From Plantago ovata (lineage: Eukaryota; Streptophyta; Magnoliopsida; Lamiales; Plantaginaceae): DNA of 64,000 nucleotides. Every line of letters begins with the position of its first letter. Positions within the stretch are counted from its first letter, which is position 1. This document shows, piece after piece, positions 21,709 to 33,119 of the stretch. The DNA is taken from the NCBI GenBank assembly GCA_028274465.1, contig CM051457.1, forward strand, positions 103,353,982 through 103,417,981. The letters run 5' to 3'. A model generated the notes under the pieces. It was not told where the DNA came from and ran no database searches. It saw nothing but the letters and a program-made list of their open reading frames with translations. The position numbers were made by a program, and so were the translations under genes.

Positions 21709-24700
21709 ATGTCCGAGAGGAGCGACGACAGTCAGAATCAGTCGGCCGCGGGAGAGTATGGGAGCGACCATACTACGTCGCCTGATACGTCAGATGTATC
21801 GGCGACCTTCCTGGATGAAACAATGGAGCAAGCTGTCGAGGAGCCCCAAGTTGAGCTTGGTGGCGAGGAGGAAGCATCCGCGGGTGAAGAAGGCGGCGAT
21901 GCTAATGCCGAGGAGGGAGATAAAGATACAGAGAGCGAGGAAGATCTGTATCAGCTGGTGAGCCGTAAAAAGCGCCGTATCGAAGATGATGATTTCATCG
22001 ATGATCGGACCGAGGCGGAGGGTGGTCCTTCAAACCCTGGGGTGTCCGCGGAGCTGATTACTCGCGCCGCCCAAGTACATGGCCGCAATTACGGGGCGGT
22101 TAATGTGGTCCCTCCTGCTGAAATCAGGATCGAGGACATGGACGATAATGAGAGGCCGGAGTTAGCCTTGTCACTTTATGAGGAAGGTGAGCACTCGGTC
22201 CAACGAGGAAAGGGCCCGATTCCGGTGCAGATCATCGATAGCGATGAGACCGAAGAGGAGAGCGACGAGGATGATGATGCTACCTCTCCTCGGACTAGTC
22301 CACCCCCGAACAGGGTCAGATTCCCCCCTCAAACTACTAGAAGGGCCGTCGTTACCGATGAGGAGGAGGAGGTTCCCTTGACGATCGGGGATGCTAATCG
22401 GGATGAAGCTGGTCCGAGCACTATGTCTCCTTCCTTCTCGGAAGTGCAAAGACAAGCTATCAGAGATGCGAACAGATTCGCGCGCGAGGAAAAGACCAGC
22501 TATCATTCCATAGACTCGACCACCATAGACTTTTCCTTTCCGAGTGAGACTTGAGCACCTAATCCGCTCGAGGAGCAGGAATACAATATGCGCCTTGCAC
22601 AGATAGCCGCTGATGCGAAGAAGGCAAAAAAGAGAGCGAGCAAGCGCTCTCGCTCTGGCAAGAATAAAAAGGCCAAGGCTGTCGAGGAGCCTGAGCCTAA
22701 AGCCACTAAGGCCGCTGAGAAGAAGTTTACTAAGAGTGCTCGCACGGTAGACCTCCCCGATCCGCAGGGTGAGAAGAACGAGGATGGTATCATCCCGACC
22801 ACCACTTCCACTGTTAAGGTCGAGGAGGTTGCTACTCTAAGATGGAAGTATACTCTTCCTGAGAGTAAGTTCGACATCCTCGTGCCCAAGGAGGACCAGA
22901 CTTTTTACAATGCTCCTCCTGGGTACATGGCTGTTCACTGCCTAAGCTTGGATCGAGGATGGATACTTCCGTTCTGCGATGCTTTCCGCGACATCTTCAA
23001 TACGTTGGGGATCGCTCCTTGGCAACTAGTACCGAGTGTCTTCGGGACTTTGGTCTGCTTTGGAGTCTTTTGCATGAAGAGAGGGATCGAGCTGAATTTT
23101 CACAACTTCAACCAACTGTTCCGAGTCTCGATGAGCTCCGTGAACAAGTACATCTATTATTTTAATGCTCGACCAGGATTGGGTTTCATCATGGACGCTC
23201 CCAGCTCCTCGGGTTACAAATGGTTCCATAGGTACTTCTACATCAAGAAGAAGAAGCTACCTAATATGAGCGAGGAGGAAGCGGAGTGGGGAGTTCCGAA
23301 GCTGATGTTTAGGGGAAAGATTGCTGATAAGCATCCTCTGCCCGAGGAGTCCAATCCTTGGGTCATGGAGCTCGAGGAGCAGAATCGGGGACCCCATCCT
23401 GAGAAGTACTTTTACTGGGGATTAGTCCTCCAGCCACTCCCGTTCTTGGCGGGCCTTTCGCCTTACTCGTACACGGGCTATATCGGGAACCGATATACAA
23501 AGAAAGTCCTCTTCGGTAAGCTAGAAAAAATAGCCTTTAGACTTGTATTTTTCATTTGCTTGCCTTGCTTGTTTGTAGTATGTCCTCGCTTTTTTCCATT
23601 CCTCTTCGATTCTTATGCTCCTCGATCGTACTAACTTGTGTTTTTATTTTGCAGCCTATTGGTTCCAGTGGATAATGTCGAAGACTTTAGCCGCCAAGGA
23701 GGAGCAAAGGAGGAAACAACGGCTAGCCAATAAAGAGACCAAGATCCTCGGTTCTCTCAGCCTGACCCCTCCTCGTAACGCTGCGCATCATCGGGATGCT
23801 TTGGTGCGAGAGGGGCTCGAGACAAGGGAGAACCCCGTGGAGGCAATAAAGAAGGCCGAGGAGGAGGCGGCGGCGAAAAAGGCTAAGGAGGCCAAAGAGG
23901 CCGAGGAGGAGGCGCGCCATACGATCGAGGCCGAGAAGAGGCCCGAGAAGCCAGTGGCCAAGAAGGGAGCGAGGAAGCTCACTCTTGGAGGAAATAATGA
24001 ACCTGCCCGAAAGAAGGGTAAAGTGGCCGCTTCTGGTGATGAAGTGAAGCGGCTCATTCAGATGAGCGACCTCGATCGGGCACACGAGTTGAGCATGTGC
24101 TCGCTTCAGGTACATTCTTTCACTTCTTTCTTTGTAACCTTTCTTCTAAGTATAAAATTTTTCCTCCTCGCTAACTGTGTGGTCCTTTTGTAGCTCGAGA
24201 ACTTGAAGGAGGCCTATGGCCAAGTTGCTGCCGATCGCGCCGATATCGGGGTCGTGATCGAGGACCTCGAGAAGAAGCTTGCTGCTTCGGAGTCCAAGGT
24301 GAAGGTCTCGGAGACTAAGACCGGGAAGCTAAGAGCCAAGGTGGATGAGCTCGAGAAGGAGCTGTCCAAAGAGAAGGCGAGGAACAAGGGCTTTAAGGGT
24401 GCCTATGCTACTTTATCCATTTGCATGGAAAAGTTTAAGGCAAGCATCCTTTCTTTCCTGAAAGGTAGCCGAGTCGCCGCTGCTCGCGACTTCATGTCTT
24501 CGGCCACTTACAAGATGGCCCAAAGAGACGTTCAAGTGGCGTCTCGCGAGGAGGGCTTCTTCTCGTGTGTTGGCCAGCTGAAGAGGGTTAACTTGCTCCC
24601 TGCTGACTTCGATCCTGATGACCGCGAGGACTTGCATCCTGGAAGGCGCGAGGACCTTACTCCTTATCCTGACGAGCAGATGCACGAGGCGTGCGAGTTT

Positions 24701-25030
24701 GGTGAGCTGGTGACCGACCCCGAAGTTCCATATCCTAGCAAACCAGCTTACCTTCCCGCCTGGGTGCCTGAGTGCTTAAGGAGCGGGATCCTCTATCCGT
24801 TCGAGAAGGCAGCTCTTCGGAACGCTACTTGGGTGAAGGTGAGTGATCCGGTCATCGGGCGGGCAGCTGACTTTGTCGAGCCTGAGCTGGTTATGTACGA
24901 GAAGGCTATCCAAGAGGCTCAAGCTCAGGAGCGAGACAATGCAGAGATTCATGAGCTGATTAGCTCTGCGCGAGGAGCTACAAACGCGACCACCCCGGTC
25001 ACTGACTTCACCGATAGCCGAACTCGCTAG
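21709..25030 (+). CDS. Antisense spliced gene of element B: PF04195-like (putative gypsy-type transposon) protein with coiled coil
   Basis: Predicted exons are 21709-23515, 23655-24109 and 24194-25030. The GT-AG introns (23516-23654, 24110-24193) keep frame exactly and total 1033 codons. A 5' UTR intron (21106-21707) runs from AACAA/GTAAGT to CCTTTAG just before GATG. Residues 1-200 are strongly acidic with SRKKRR. Residues 295-345 are Lys-rich. About 390-560 matches the PF04195 type (LVCFGVFC, ARPGLGFIMDAP, GYKWFHRYFYI). The last exon begins with a heptad-like coiled coil (DLEKKL...DELEKEL). One in-frame TGA at 22552-22554 interrupts exon 1, so the copy may be dead. It runs antisense to pol, like gene 23 of Grande elements. 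Nuclear localisation is inferred and the function is unknown. Confidence 0.75.
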
Positions 25031-25329
25031 GATCGGGGAGCCTCCTGAAGACCGAGTATGCTCGGGAAATGTTGTAGTTTCTATTTCTGTACTTGCATTT
25101 ATTTTCAAACAATTTTCATTCGGCCCTTTGTGGCGCTCCTCGAAACATATCTATTTGTAACATATGTTTATCTACTGTTGTCTTTTCGCTCTTTGTTTTC
25201 TTCAATAAAATTTGTTGGTCTTCGCTTTCTTACTTATACTTGTGTTTTTTACTAAATCCAATTTTTTTTATGACGTATAACGTGGATAAAGTAGTTAAAC
25301 ATGTATAAGTTAGAATCGAGAACCAATGT
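25031..25329. other. 3' flank of the antisense gene, up to the element D insertion
   Basis: AT-rich. Aligns with 7140-7435 in element A. It probably holds the terminator region of the antisense gene (AATAAA at 25204). It ends with AATGT, the left target duplication of element D. Confidence 0.55.
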
Positions 25330-27843
25330 TGTAACGGTACCGGTTTTGAAAACAAGATATTTTCTTGAAAAAGGAAATTCGAAAACTTTAATAACAACGG
25401 TCGGCAATAAATGCCCAAAATAAACTTTGACGCTAACGATAACAAATAATATTCAATGACAACTCAAGTTCGGAAAGACAACGAATGAAGACAATAAAAG
25501 TGTATCTTCTTATTTTGAAAAGAAACCCGTGACACCCCAGACCCTTCTCTCAGTCGCTGGCTTCCTAGTCACGCACATCCTCAGCAGCATCTGGAAGGAA
25601 GGAATTTTGGAAAAACAAAAGAGTGTGAGATAAAGGATCTCAGTGAGGTTCTAAGTTAAACAGAAAGTAATCGGTTTTAAAAACAAAGTCTTTTCAGAAA
25701 AACGAGCAAACAGAACATAACACATAAAACAGATTAGCAGAACAGAAACGTTGTAGACCGTTGGTGCAGCCCGCCTTATTGCTCCTACTCCCAGAATGCC
25801 CTTATAACTCCCTCCAGAGGATGCATAACTCCGGACAGAAACAGAAACCCCCGTGTACTTTGGGGAAACAGATCCTACGACCCTAATAGACCTCAGCGAC
25901 TTCTGCCTCGCGCCTAAAAGGGAATAGACTAGGCCACGATCAAGCAAACCCGATAGTCCTCTACTACCCAAGCCTACCTAACCATAACCTAATCGACCGG
26001 CCACACAGAAACAGAACAGATACAGAACAACAGATACAAATAATTAACACCAAGAGGTGTTCCTGCAGAAAGGTCAGTACAGAACAGAGTAGCAATAACA
26101 GAAATCCAAAAGTCATACTTAGGACTTATACGTTTACGCGGAAGCATACAATATACAGTATACAGTAATAAGTACAAACAGTCACGTAGCCTTCCAGTTT
26201 TTCGCAAATAATAGGTTTAGGGGTGAACACTCACCTTAGCTTGCGAGCAAACGACCTTCAACAAGAAAAGAGCTTACGGGTTTACGGACAACGGAGAACC
26301 TAACAAAAAAGTACTAACACAATTTAGAAGTCGAACGGACGGAAGGAAAAAGGTTGAAAAAGGAATGGTAAAGTCGGGGTTCGAACTCGGGACCTCTCAG
26401 TTAGTCAAGCAAGGACCTAACCAACTAGGCTAGCAAGTCAAGTTATACTAACTTACAAAACAGAAACTAAGTTTAAAACATTTTCAGAAACTCTTTCGAT
26501 TTTTAGATTCTGGAAATTACCAAAATACCCTCAGGGGTAAATTGCAAGAAAAACCCTTTTCGAAAACAGACAGAACAAACAAACCAGAAGTTTCTAACAC
26601 TTAACCGTCTTCTCAAAACAACAAGGTTTACGATACAAGCCTACTGCCAGTCAACTACGGTCAACGGTAAAACTGCAAAAAGGTCCTTTAGGTTTTTAAG
26701 TTTCCCAAATCAGTCCACAAAGAATCCAAAACAGAACAACCAAGTCCAAAAGTCCTTTCGAGGTCAAACAGGAAATCAAAGTCAACATACGAGGTCAAAA
26801 GATCACAAGTCCCGCAAACAGTAACAACAACTAACAAATCCTAAGTCCCGGTTCTCAGTTCGAAAAATTACAATGTCAGATCGATCAGGGGTAAAATAGT
26901 CCAAGTCAAAAAGTCAAACAGAATACGAATCTCGATTCAAACGAACAGTAAAGGAAATTGAGATTTACCTTCGAAAGAGAATAAAGGTTCGAACAAATCT
27001 GCAAATTGAATCAATCGAAAGGAAAAGGGAATTAAACAAGATTCGAATCGAAATCAAATCAAACTCGAATTCGAAACCGAAAGATCAGAAAGAATCGAAA
27101 TCTCTTACCGATCGAATTCGGATTCAAACGAACTCGGACAGAAAGAACCGGCGGCGTGAAACGGAGCGGAACGGCGGTGCAGCGACGGAGGCGTCGAACG
27201 AATAGGCGGCGGCGGCGTCGACGAAACAGAACGGAGCGGCGACGGAGCGGTACAGGCGGAACCGCGGCGCGTCGAGCGGCAGAGGAAACGGCACGGCGGC
27301 GGGGACAGAGCGGCGAACAAACGGACTAGATCGCTCGGATCGATCGAACGACGACGGACAAGAATAGGCAGGACGGTCGGATCGATCGATTGGATCGATC
27401 GACAACACCGCGGCGACGGCGGCGACCGGAGGCGACGGTGATGAAAGGCAGCAGCAACAACCGTGGTCTCTCTCTCCCTCTCCTTCTTCTTCCTCCTCTT
27501 TTCTTTTCTTTCTTTCTCTTTCTTTCTTTCTTCTTTCTAACTCGTTTTTTTTTTTACGGCAAGGAGAAAATGAGATCTGGGTTTTGGGACTTAGGGTTAG
27601 GGTTAGTCTTTAATGGGCCGGTCAATGGGCCTTTGACTGGGTTCAAGAAATGGGCCAAAAGCTAGCAGATCAGATAGTCCAGCTTAAACCAAACGAAACG
27701 AAACGAACTAACTTACGCAAAAATAATTAATTAATTACCGAATAAATAATTTACCCTGGTAATTAATTAACTAAAATAAATAATTAAATAATAAAATAAT
27801 AATTAAATAATTAAATAAATAATTAAAAAAACGGGGTGTTACA
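25330..27843 (-). repeat. 3' LTR of element D
   Basis: 2514 bp from TGTAACGGTACC to GGGGTGTTACA. It contains a tRNA-like segment (26377-26432), a GC-rich GGCGGC zone (about 27140-27440), a pyrimidine-rich stretch and an AT-rich terminus. The last 550 bp match the right LTR fragment closely. Confidence 0.88.
26372..26437 (-). other. tRNA-like segment with Pol III A and B boxes inside the D LTR
   Basis: On the minus strand TAGCCTAGTTGG (26432-26421) fits the A-box consensus, and GAGTTCGAACCCC (26389-26377) fits the B box apart from one base. They are spaced about as in a tRNA gene. Arms pair poorly, so this is a decayed tRNA or tRNA-derived SINE piece carried by the LTR, not a working tRNA gene. 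Confidence 0.4.
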
Positions 27844-27854
27844 CTCTTCCCCCC

Positions 27855-30338
27855 TTAAAAGAATTTGGTCCCCAAATTCGCACCTGAAAAGTTGAAGAGC
27901 TCGGGATACTGCCGGCGCATGTCATCCTCGCTTTCCCAAGTTGCCTCCTCATACTGATGATTTCTCCACAGCACCTTTACTTGCTTGATTTGCCGATTAC
28001 GGAGCTGTTGTACCTTCTGGTCAAGGATACGAACCGGTTGCTCCACATAGGACAAATCCTCCTCAATGGTCACCTCCTCGGGTTGAATCACGTGCGACGG
28101 ATCCGGATAATACTTCTTCAGTTGAGATACATGGAACACATTATGAATTCCAGTAATAGTAGTGGGTAGTTGCAACCGATAAGCTACAATGCCAACTCTC
28201 TCAATGATCTCGTATGGACCCACATATCGCGGGTTCAGCTTAGCTCTACGACCCATACGAACAATTCCCTTTCTCGGAGATAGCTTGAGAAAGACAAAAT
28301 CACCCACTTCAAATTCCAAATCTCGTCTGCGGTTATCGGCGTAACTCTTCTGTCGACTCTGAGCAGTTCTCAAACGGTCACGGATAAGTCTAACCTTTTC
28401 CAAGGTTTCTTGTATCATCTCGTTGAGAGTCCTCTCTCCAGCTACTGGTGTAGAAACTCGATCCTCCAAATCCCAATACAGTGGTGATCTACACTTCCGA
28501 CCATATAGCGCCTCGAACGGTGCCATACCAATTGATGCTTGATAACTGTTGTTATAAGCATACTCCACCAATGGCAAATGCTGTGCCCAGCTTCCTTGGT
28601 GATCTAGCACACACAATCTCAGAAGATCTTCTAAAGTTTGAATGGTCCTTTCGGATTGACCATCTGTCTGCGGATGTGCCGCGGTACTAAAATTCAACTT
28701 AGTACCTAAGCCTTCATGTACTTGCTTCCAAAATCTCGAGACAAACTTTGGATCTCTATCAGAGACAATGCTCACCGGGGTGCCATGAAGCCTGATTATT
28801 TCATCGCGGTAGACTTCGGCCAATTTCTCGGATGTGTAGGTGGTTTTAACGGGTAGAAAATGTGCCGATTTTGTCAATCTATCGACAATAACCCATACAC
28901 TATCAAACCCACCCCTAGCTACCGGTAAACCAGTCACAAAATCCATAGTGATCATCTCCCATTTCGACTGTGGAATCTCGAGTGGCTGTAGTAAACCTCC
29001 CGGTTTCTGGTGCTCAGCCTTCACTTGCTGGCAGACTAAACAACTTTGCACAAACTGTGCAACATCTCGTTTCATGTAGGTCCACCAGTAAACCTTCTTC
29101 AAATCCTCGTACATCTTGTTTCCTCTAGGATGCATCGAATACTTGGACTTATGAGCTTCCTCCAGAATTAATCGTCTAAGCTCTTCATCAGAAGGCACAC
29201 ACAGTCTACCCTGAAACCTTAGAGCTCCATTCTCATCAATAGAGAATTTCGCACTTCGAGGCTCAGTATTATGTGCCTTGATATCCCGAAGCTCTTCGTC
29301 ATGCTCTTGAGCCTCCAGAATCTTTCCTGCCAACTCATACCTCAAAGTGATATTGGCGAACATACACGACAATCTGGATACTTCGAGATTAGACACGTGT
29401 ACCCTACGACTTAAGGCATCAGCGACCACATTGGCCTTACCAGGGTGGTATCGAATGGTACAGGTGTAATCGCCCAGAAACTCCATCCATCGTCGTTGTC
29501 TCATGTTTAACTCCTTTTGGGTAAACACGTATTTCAAGCTCTTATGATCCGTGAGGATAGTGAACTCAGGACCATAAAGATAGTGTCTCCACTTTCCCAA
29601 CGCAAAGACTATAGCAGCTAGCTCAAGGTCATGGGTTGGGTAATTTCTTTCATATGGCTTCAGTTTTCTCGAAGCATATGCGATCACCCTTTCTCGTTGC
29701 ATCAGTACACAACCCAAACCTTCCTTTGAAGCATCAGTGTAGACTATAAAGTCGTTGGTTCCCTCGGGAAGAGCTAGTATCGGGGCGGTGGTCAGCCTCT
29801 TCTTCAGCTCCTCGAAGCTTTCCTGACACTTGTCACTCCATACGAACTTAGGATTTTTCCCTGTTAAAGAGGACAAGGGTCCAGCTATCTTCGAATAATC
29901 CTTCACAAAACGACGATAGTAACCAGCCAAACCAAGAAAACTCCTCACTTCAGTGACAGATTCGGGTCTCTTCCAATTGACTATCGACTCAATCTTCGAC
30001 GGGTCAACCTCCAAACCTTCTCCAGAAATAATGTGCCCTAAGAAGGCTACCTTATCTAGCCAAAATTCACACTTGCTGAATTTGGCATACAATTTGTTGT
30101 TCTGAAGAGTTTCCAAGACAATTCGAAGATGTTTCTCATGATCTTCTTCAGATTTTGAGTAAACGAGAATGTCATCGATGAAAACAACAACAAACTGATC
30201 CAGATAGAAACAGAACAGATACACGGCGGCGGGGACAGAGCGGCGAACAGACGGACTAGATCGCTCGGATCGATCGAACGGCGACGGACAAGAACAGGCA
30301 GGACGGTCGGATCGATCGATTGGATCGATAGACAACAC
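27855..30338 (-). pseudogene. Truncated pol of element D: RT C-terminus, RNase H, integrase, chromodomain
   Basis: Open frame of 827 codons. Its first roughly 40 residues are translated LTR sequence fused to RT at [16 protein letters not shown], the catalytic F-I-D-D motif. Then come the RT thumb ([12 protein letters not shown]), RNase H ([36 protein letters not shown]), the integrase HHCC finger, catalytic D ([10 protein letters not shown]), D (VSDRDPKF) and E ([14 protein letters not shown]), the GPY module ([12 protein letters not shown]), and a C-terminal chromodomain ([17 protein letters not shown]). The frame is unbroken from RT to the end, unusual for a deleted copy. The RT fingers and palm N-terminus are missing, so no active RT is possible. 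Confidence 0.9.
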
Positions 30339-30792
30339 CGCGGCGGCGGCGGCGAATCGCGGCGGCGGCGGCGACCGGAGGCGACGGTGATGAAAGGCAG
30401 CAGCAACAACCGTGGTCTCTTTCTCCCTCTCCTTCTTCTTCCTCCTCTTTTCTTTTCTTTCTTTCTCTTTCTTTCTTTCTTCTTTCTAACTCGTTTTTTT
30501 TTTACGGCAAGGAGAAAATGAGATCTGGGTTTTGGGACTTAGGGTTAGGGTTAGTCTTTAATGGGCCGGTCAATGGGCCTTTGACTGGGTTCAAGAAATG
30601 GGCCAAAAGCTAGCAGATCAGATAGTCCAGCTTAAACCAAACGAAACGAAACGAACTAACTTACGCGAAAATAATTAATTAATTACCGAATAAATAATTT
30701 ACCCTGGTAATTAATTAACTAAAATAAATAATTAAATAATAAAATAATAATTAAATAATTAAATAAATAATTAAAAAAAACTGGGTGTTACA
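30224..30792 (-). repeat. Right LTR fragment of element D
   Basis: Corresponds to about 27295-27843 of the left LTR. It differs by an expanded GGC zone near 30340-30375. The rest of this LTR is deleted. Confidence 0.88.
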
Positions 30793-31326
30793 AATGTTCT
30801 TCGCTACGAGTACTTCGGGCCAGACTCCTCGAGCTATCAAAGTAGTTTCCGCGCTTCTCGATCGTCTTGACAATTAAGAAAGAATTCCAAGTGTTGAACT
30901 TAGAAAAAATTCCAAGTGTTGAGTTAGAAAGAATGGGGATCGTCCTCCTCGATTTCATTCTTCTCCTCACTTTTACTCCCTTAAAAGGCTTCCTGATAAA
31001 TTCTCTTATAGAGATTAGAGAGCGGGGAGGGTTCCCCTTAATCATGGAAATCGAATGGCTTTTATGTAGGTCAAGTAAGATTTCTTGATCGAGTAGCACT
31101 ATTTTTTGAGTATAGTAGTTCTATACTTGAACATTTTCTTGTTGAAAGATAGACATTGTATTGATTTGTCGGAAATGCAATAACAATGGGGGCTTCGCGG
31201 CCAGCTTTCTTACAACCTTTTCTTAATCAAAACAAGAGGTACCTCTCACAGAAACTTGTGAGGAATCCTTCTCGATCTTCGGGCCTTTCACTGGAGTTCT
31301 TTCAAAAAGCTTGTTCATCGAACCAC
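30793..31326. other. Spacer of element B downstream of pol
   Basis: Resumes element B after element D, starting with the AATGT duplication. Aligns with about 7440-7980 of element A. It holds a short duplication around 30885-30930 (AAAGAATTCCAAGTGTTGA-like words). No coding region is supported. Confidence 0.55.
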
Positions 31327-33119
31327 TTAGGCGTAGAATCTTTGGAGGTTAGAAGTATTCCATGGGTTCTTCAATACTCTTCCCTCCATGTCTTGGAGCC
31401 GATAGCTTCCATTGGACCTTGCTTCAATTATCTTGTAGGGGCCTTCCCAATTGGGTTGCATCTTCCCAACTTTGCCCAGGATGTCTGCTCTTCAGAGTAC
31501 TAGGTCTCCTACTTGGAAGTCTCTCTCTCTCTCACGCCTTTGTTGTAGGTCTTCGCGATTAGTGCTTGATATCTGAGGATGTTGGCCAAGGCATTGGTCC
31601 TCGCTTCACTAACCGTCTCCAGGTCGAAGAGCCTCTCTGTATGATTGTCCTCGGGTTGATACCCTTGGATTCTGAGGGTCTCTACTGCCACTTCTGCTGG
31701 GATGACCGCCTCGGACCCATAAACTAGGGAGAAGGGAGTCTCTCTCGTAGCTGTTTTTGAAGTAGTGCGGTATGCCCATACCACTCCATCAAGCTCGTCG
31801 ACCCATTCCTTGTTGGTGGCGAACCTCTTCTGCAAGTTGTTGACGAGGATTTTGTTGACGGCCTCTGTTTGCCCATTGGATTGAGGATGTCCTACAGAGG
31901 TATACCTCCTCTCAATCTTCATTTCCTTGCACCATTCATTGAATCTTTGGCCACAAAATTGAGCACCATTATCCGAGATGAGGACTCTCGGCAAGCCAAA
32001 TCGACACACGATGTTCCTCCATACGAAGTTAATCACTCTTTGTTCGGTGATGGTAGATACTGCCTCAAGTTCCGCCCACTTGCTGAAGTATTCGACCGCA
32101 ACAATGATGAACTTCTTTTGACCCGTGCCTCTTGGGAAAGGGCCGACTATGTCGATGCCCCATATGTCGAAAGGGCAAGTGATGGTGATGGGCATGAGAG
32201 GTTTCGCTGGGACGTTGATCAAATTGGCGTGCATTTGACACTCCTCGCACCCTCTCACAAATTGGGCAGCGTCTTCGTGAACAGTGGGCCAGTAGTATCC
32301 TTGTCGAATGACTTTTTGCGCGAGGGTTCTTCCTCCGGCATGGTCCCCGCAACTTCCTCGATGCATCTCTCCCAAAAGTTTTTGGACTTCATGCTCGGCG
32401 ACACATCTCAAGTAGACTCCCTCGAGAGACCTTTTGTACAAGTAGTCTCCTTGCATGATGTATCGGGGAGCTTTTCCTTTGATCCTCCTCGCTCCAGCCT
32501 TGTCATGAGGGAGGCTTCCATTTTTGAGATATGTAGTTATCTCTTGCATCCAACTCGGTTGACCGTCAATTGCCAAGACATTTGGCTTTGATGACCATAG
32601 AGATGATGCGTTGATTCTCATAAGTATCACATTCCGGGTATCCACTCCTCCGGAAGCTGAAGCATACTTTGATAGGGCATCTGCCCTTTGATTGAGATCT
32701 CTCGAGAACTTTTCAATCTCACAACTTTCGAATGTTTGGATTTCTTCCGTGATGGCGCTCTTGTACTCAGCCAGTGAGTTCTTCTTGCTTCTGAATTTCC
32801 CCGAGATTTTCTTCTCGGCCAGTTGAGAATCAATGAAGAGATGTAGCTTCTTCACTTCCAATGCTTTTGACATACGTAGAGCTATGAGGATGGCTTCATA
32901 TTCTGCTTCATTGTTTGAGACCGAGAAACTAAGAGTAACGGCGTACTCGAGTTCGGCCCCTCCGGGATTCTTGAAGTATATTCCTATCCCGCCATTTTTT
33001 CCTGATGAGGATCCATCAACATGAAGAATCCCGACGTCTCCGTGGTCGACTAATTCCTTGGGCTTTGGAGAGACGGTCTCCGTGCCCTTAGGTTCGTCGA
33101 TTTTCTCTGACAGGAACAC
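31327..33119 (-). pseudogene. Second RNase H and integrase of element B, one frameshift near the C-terminus
   Basis: The frame from 33119 is open to 31509 (536 codons). The archaeal-like RNase H covers about residues 25-130 (GILHVDGSSSGKNGGIG, NNEAEYEA, LHLFIDSQLAE). Integrase follows with H-H-C-C residues (EMHRGSCGDHAGG, CEECQMHANL), catalytic D (DIWGIDIVGPFP), D (LISDNGAQF) and E (HPQSNGQTEAVNKI). At 31519-31534 an extra CT in a CT run shifts the frame and truncates the product. The true C-terminus (NTSNLQRFYA, stop at 31327-31329) continues in the next frame. Integrase would insert the DNA copy; the extra RNase H is a lineage mark. Confidence 0.88.

Larger units (their letters stand above)
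25330..30792 (-). mobile_element. Element D: internally deleted Tekay/Del-like chromovirus
   Basis: Perfect target duplications AATGT flank it (25325-25329, 30793-30797). The minus-strand element has a complete 3' LTR (25330-27843), a polypurine tract, and pol from mid-RT through integrase and chromodomain. RT then stops abruptly at about 30204 and joins a 3'-terminal fragment of the 5' LTR (30224-30792). Gag, protease, the N-terminal half of RT, the primer site and most of the 5' LTR are missing. It is inserted in the spacer of element B. Confidence 0.9.

Noticed and set aside
27586..27606. Telomere-like AGGGTTAGGGTTAG
   Set aside because: Only two to three units, inside the D LTR and also in its second copy (30538-30553). 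No telomeric array.
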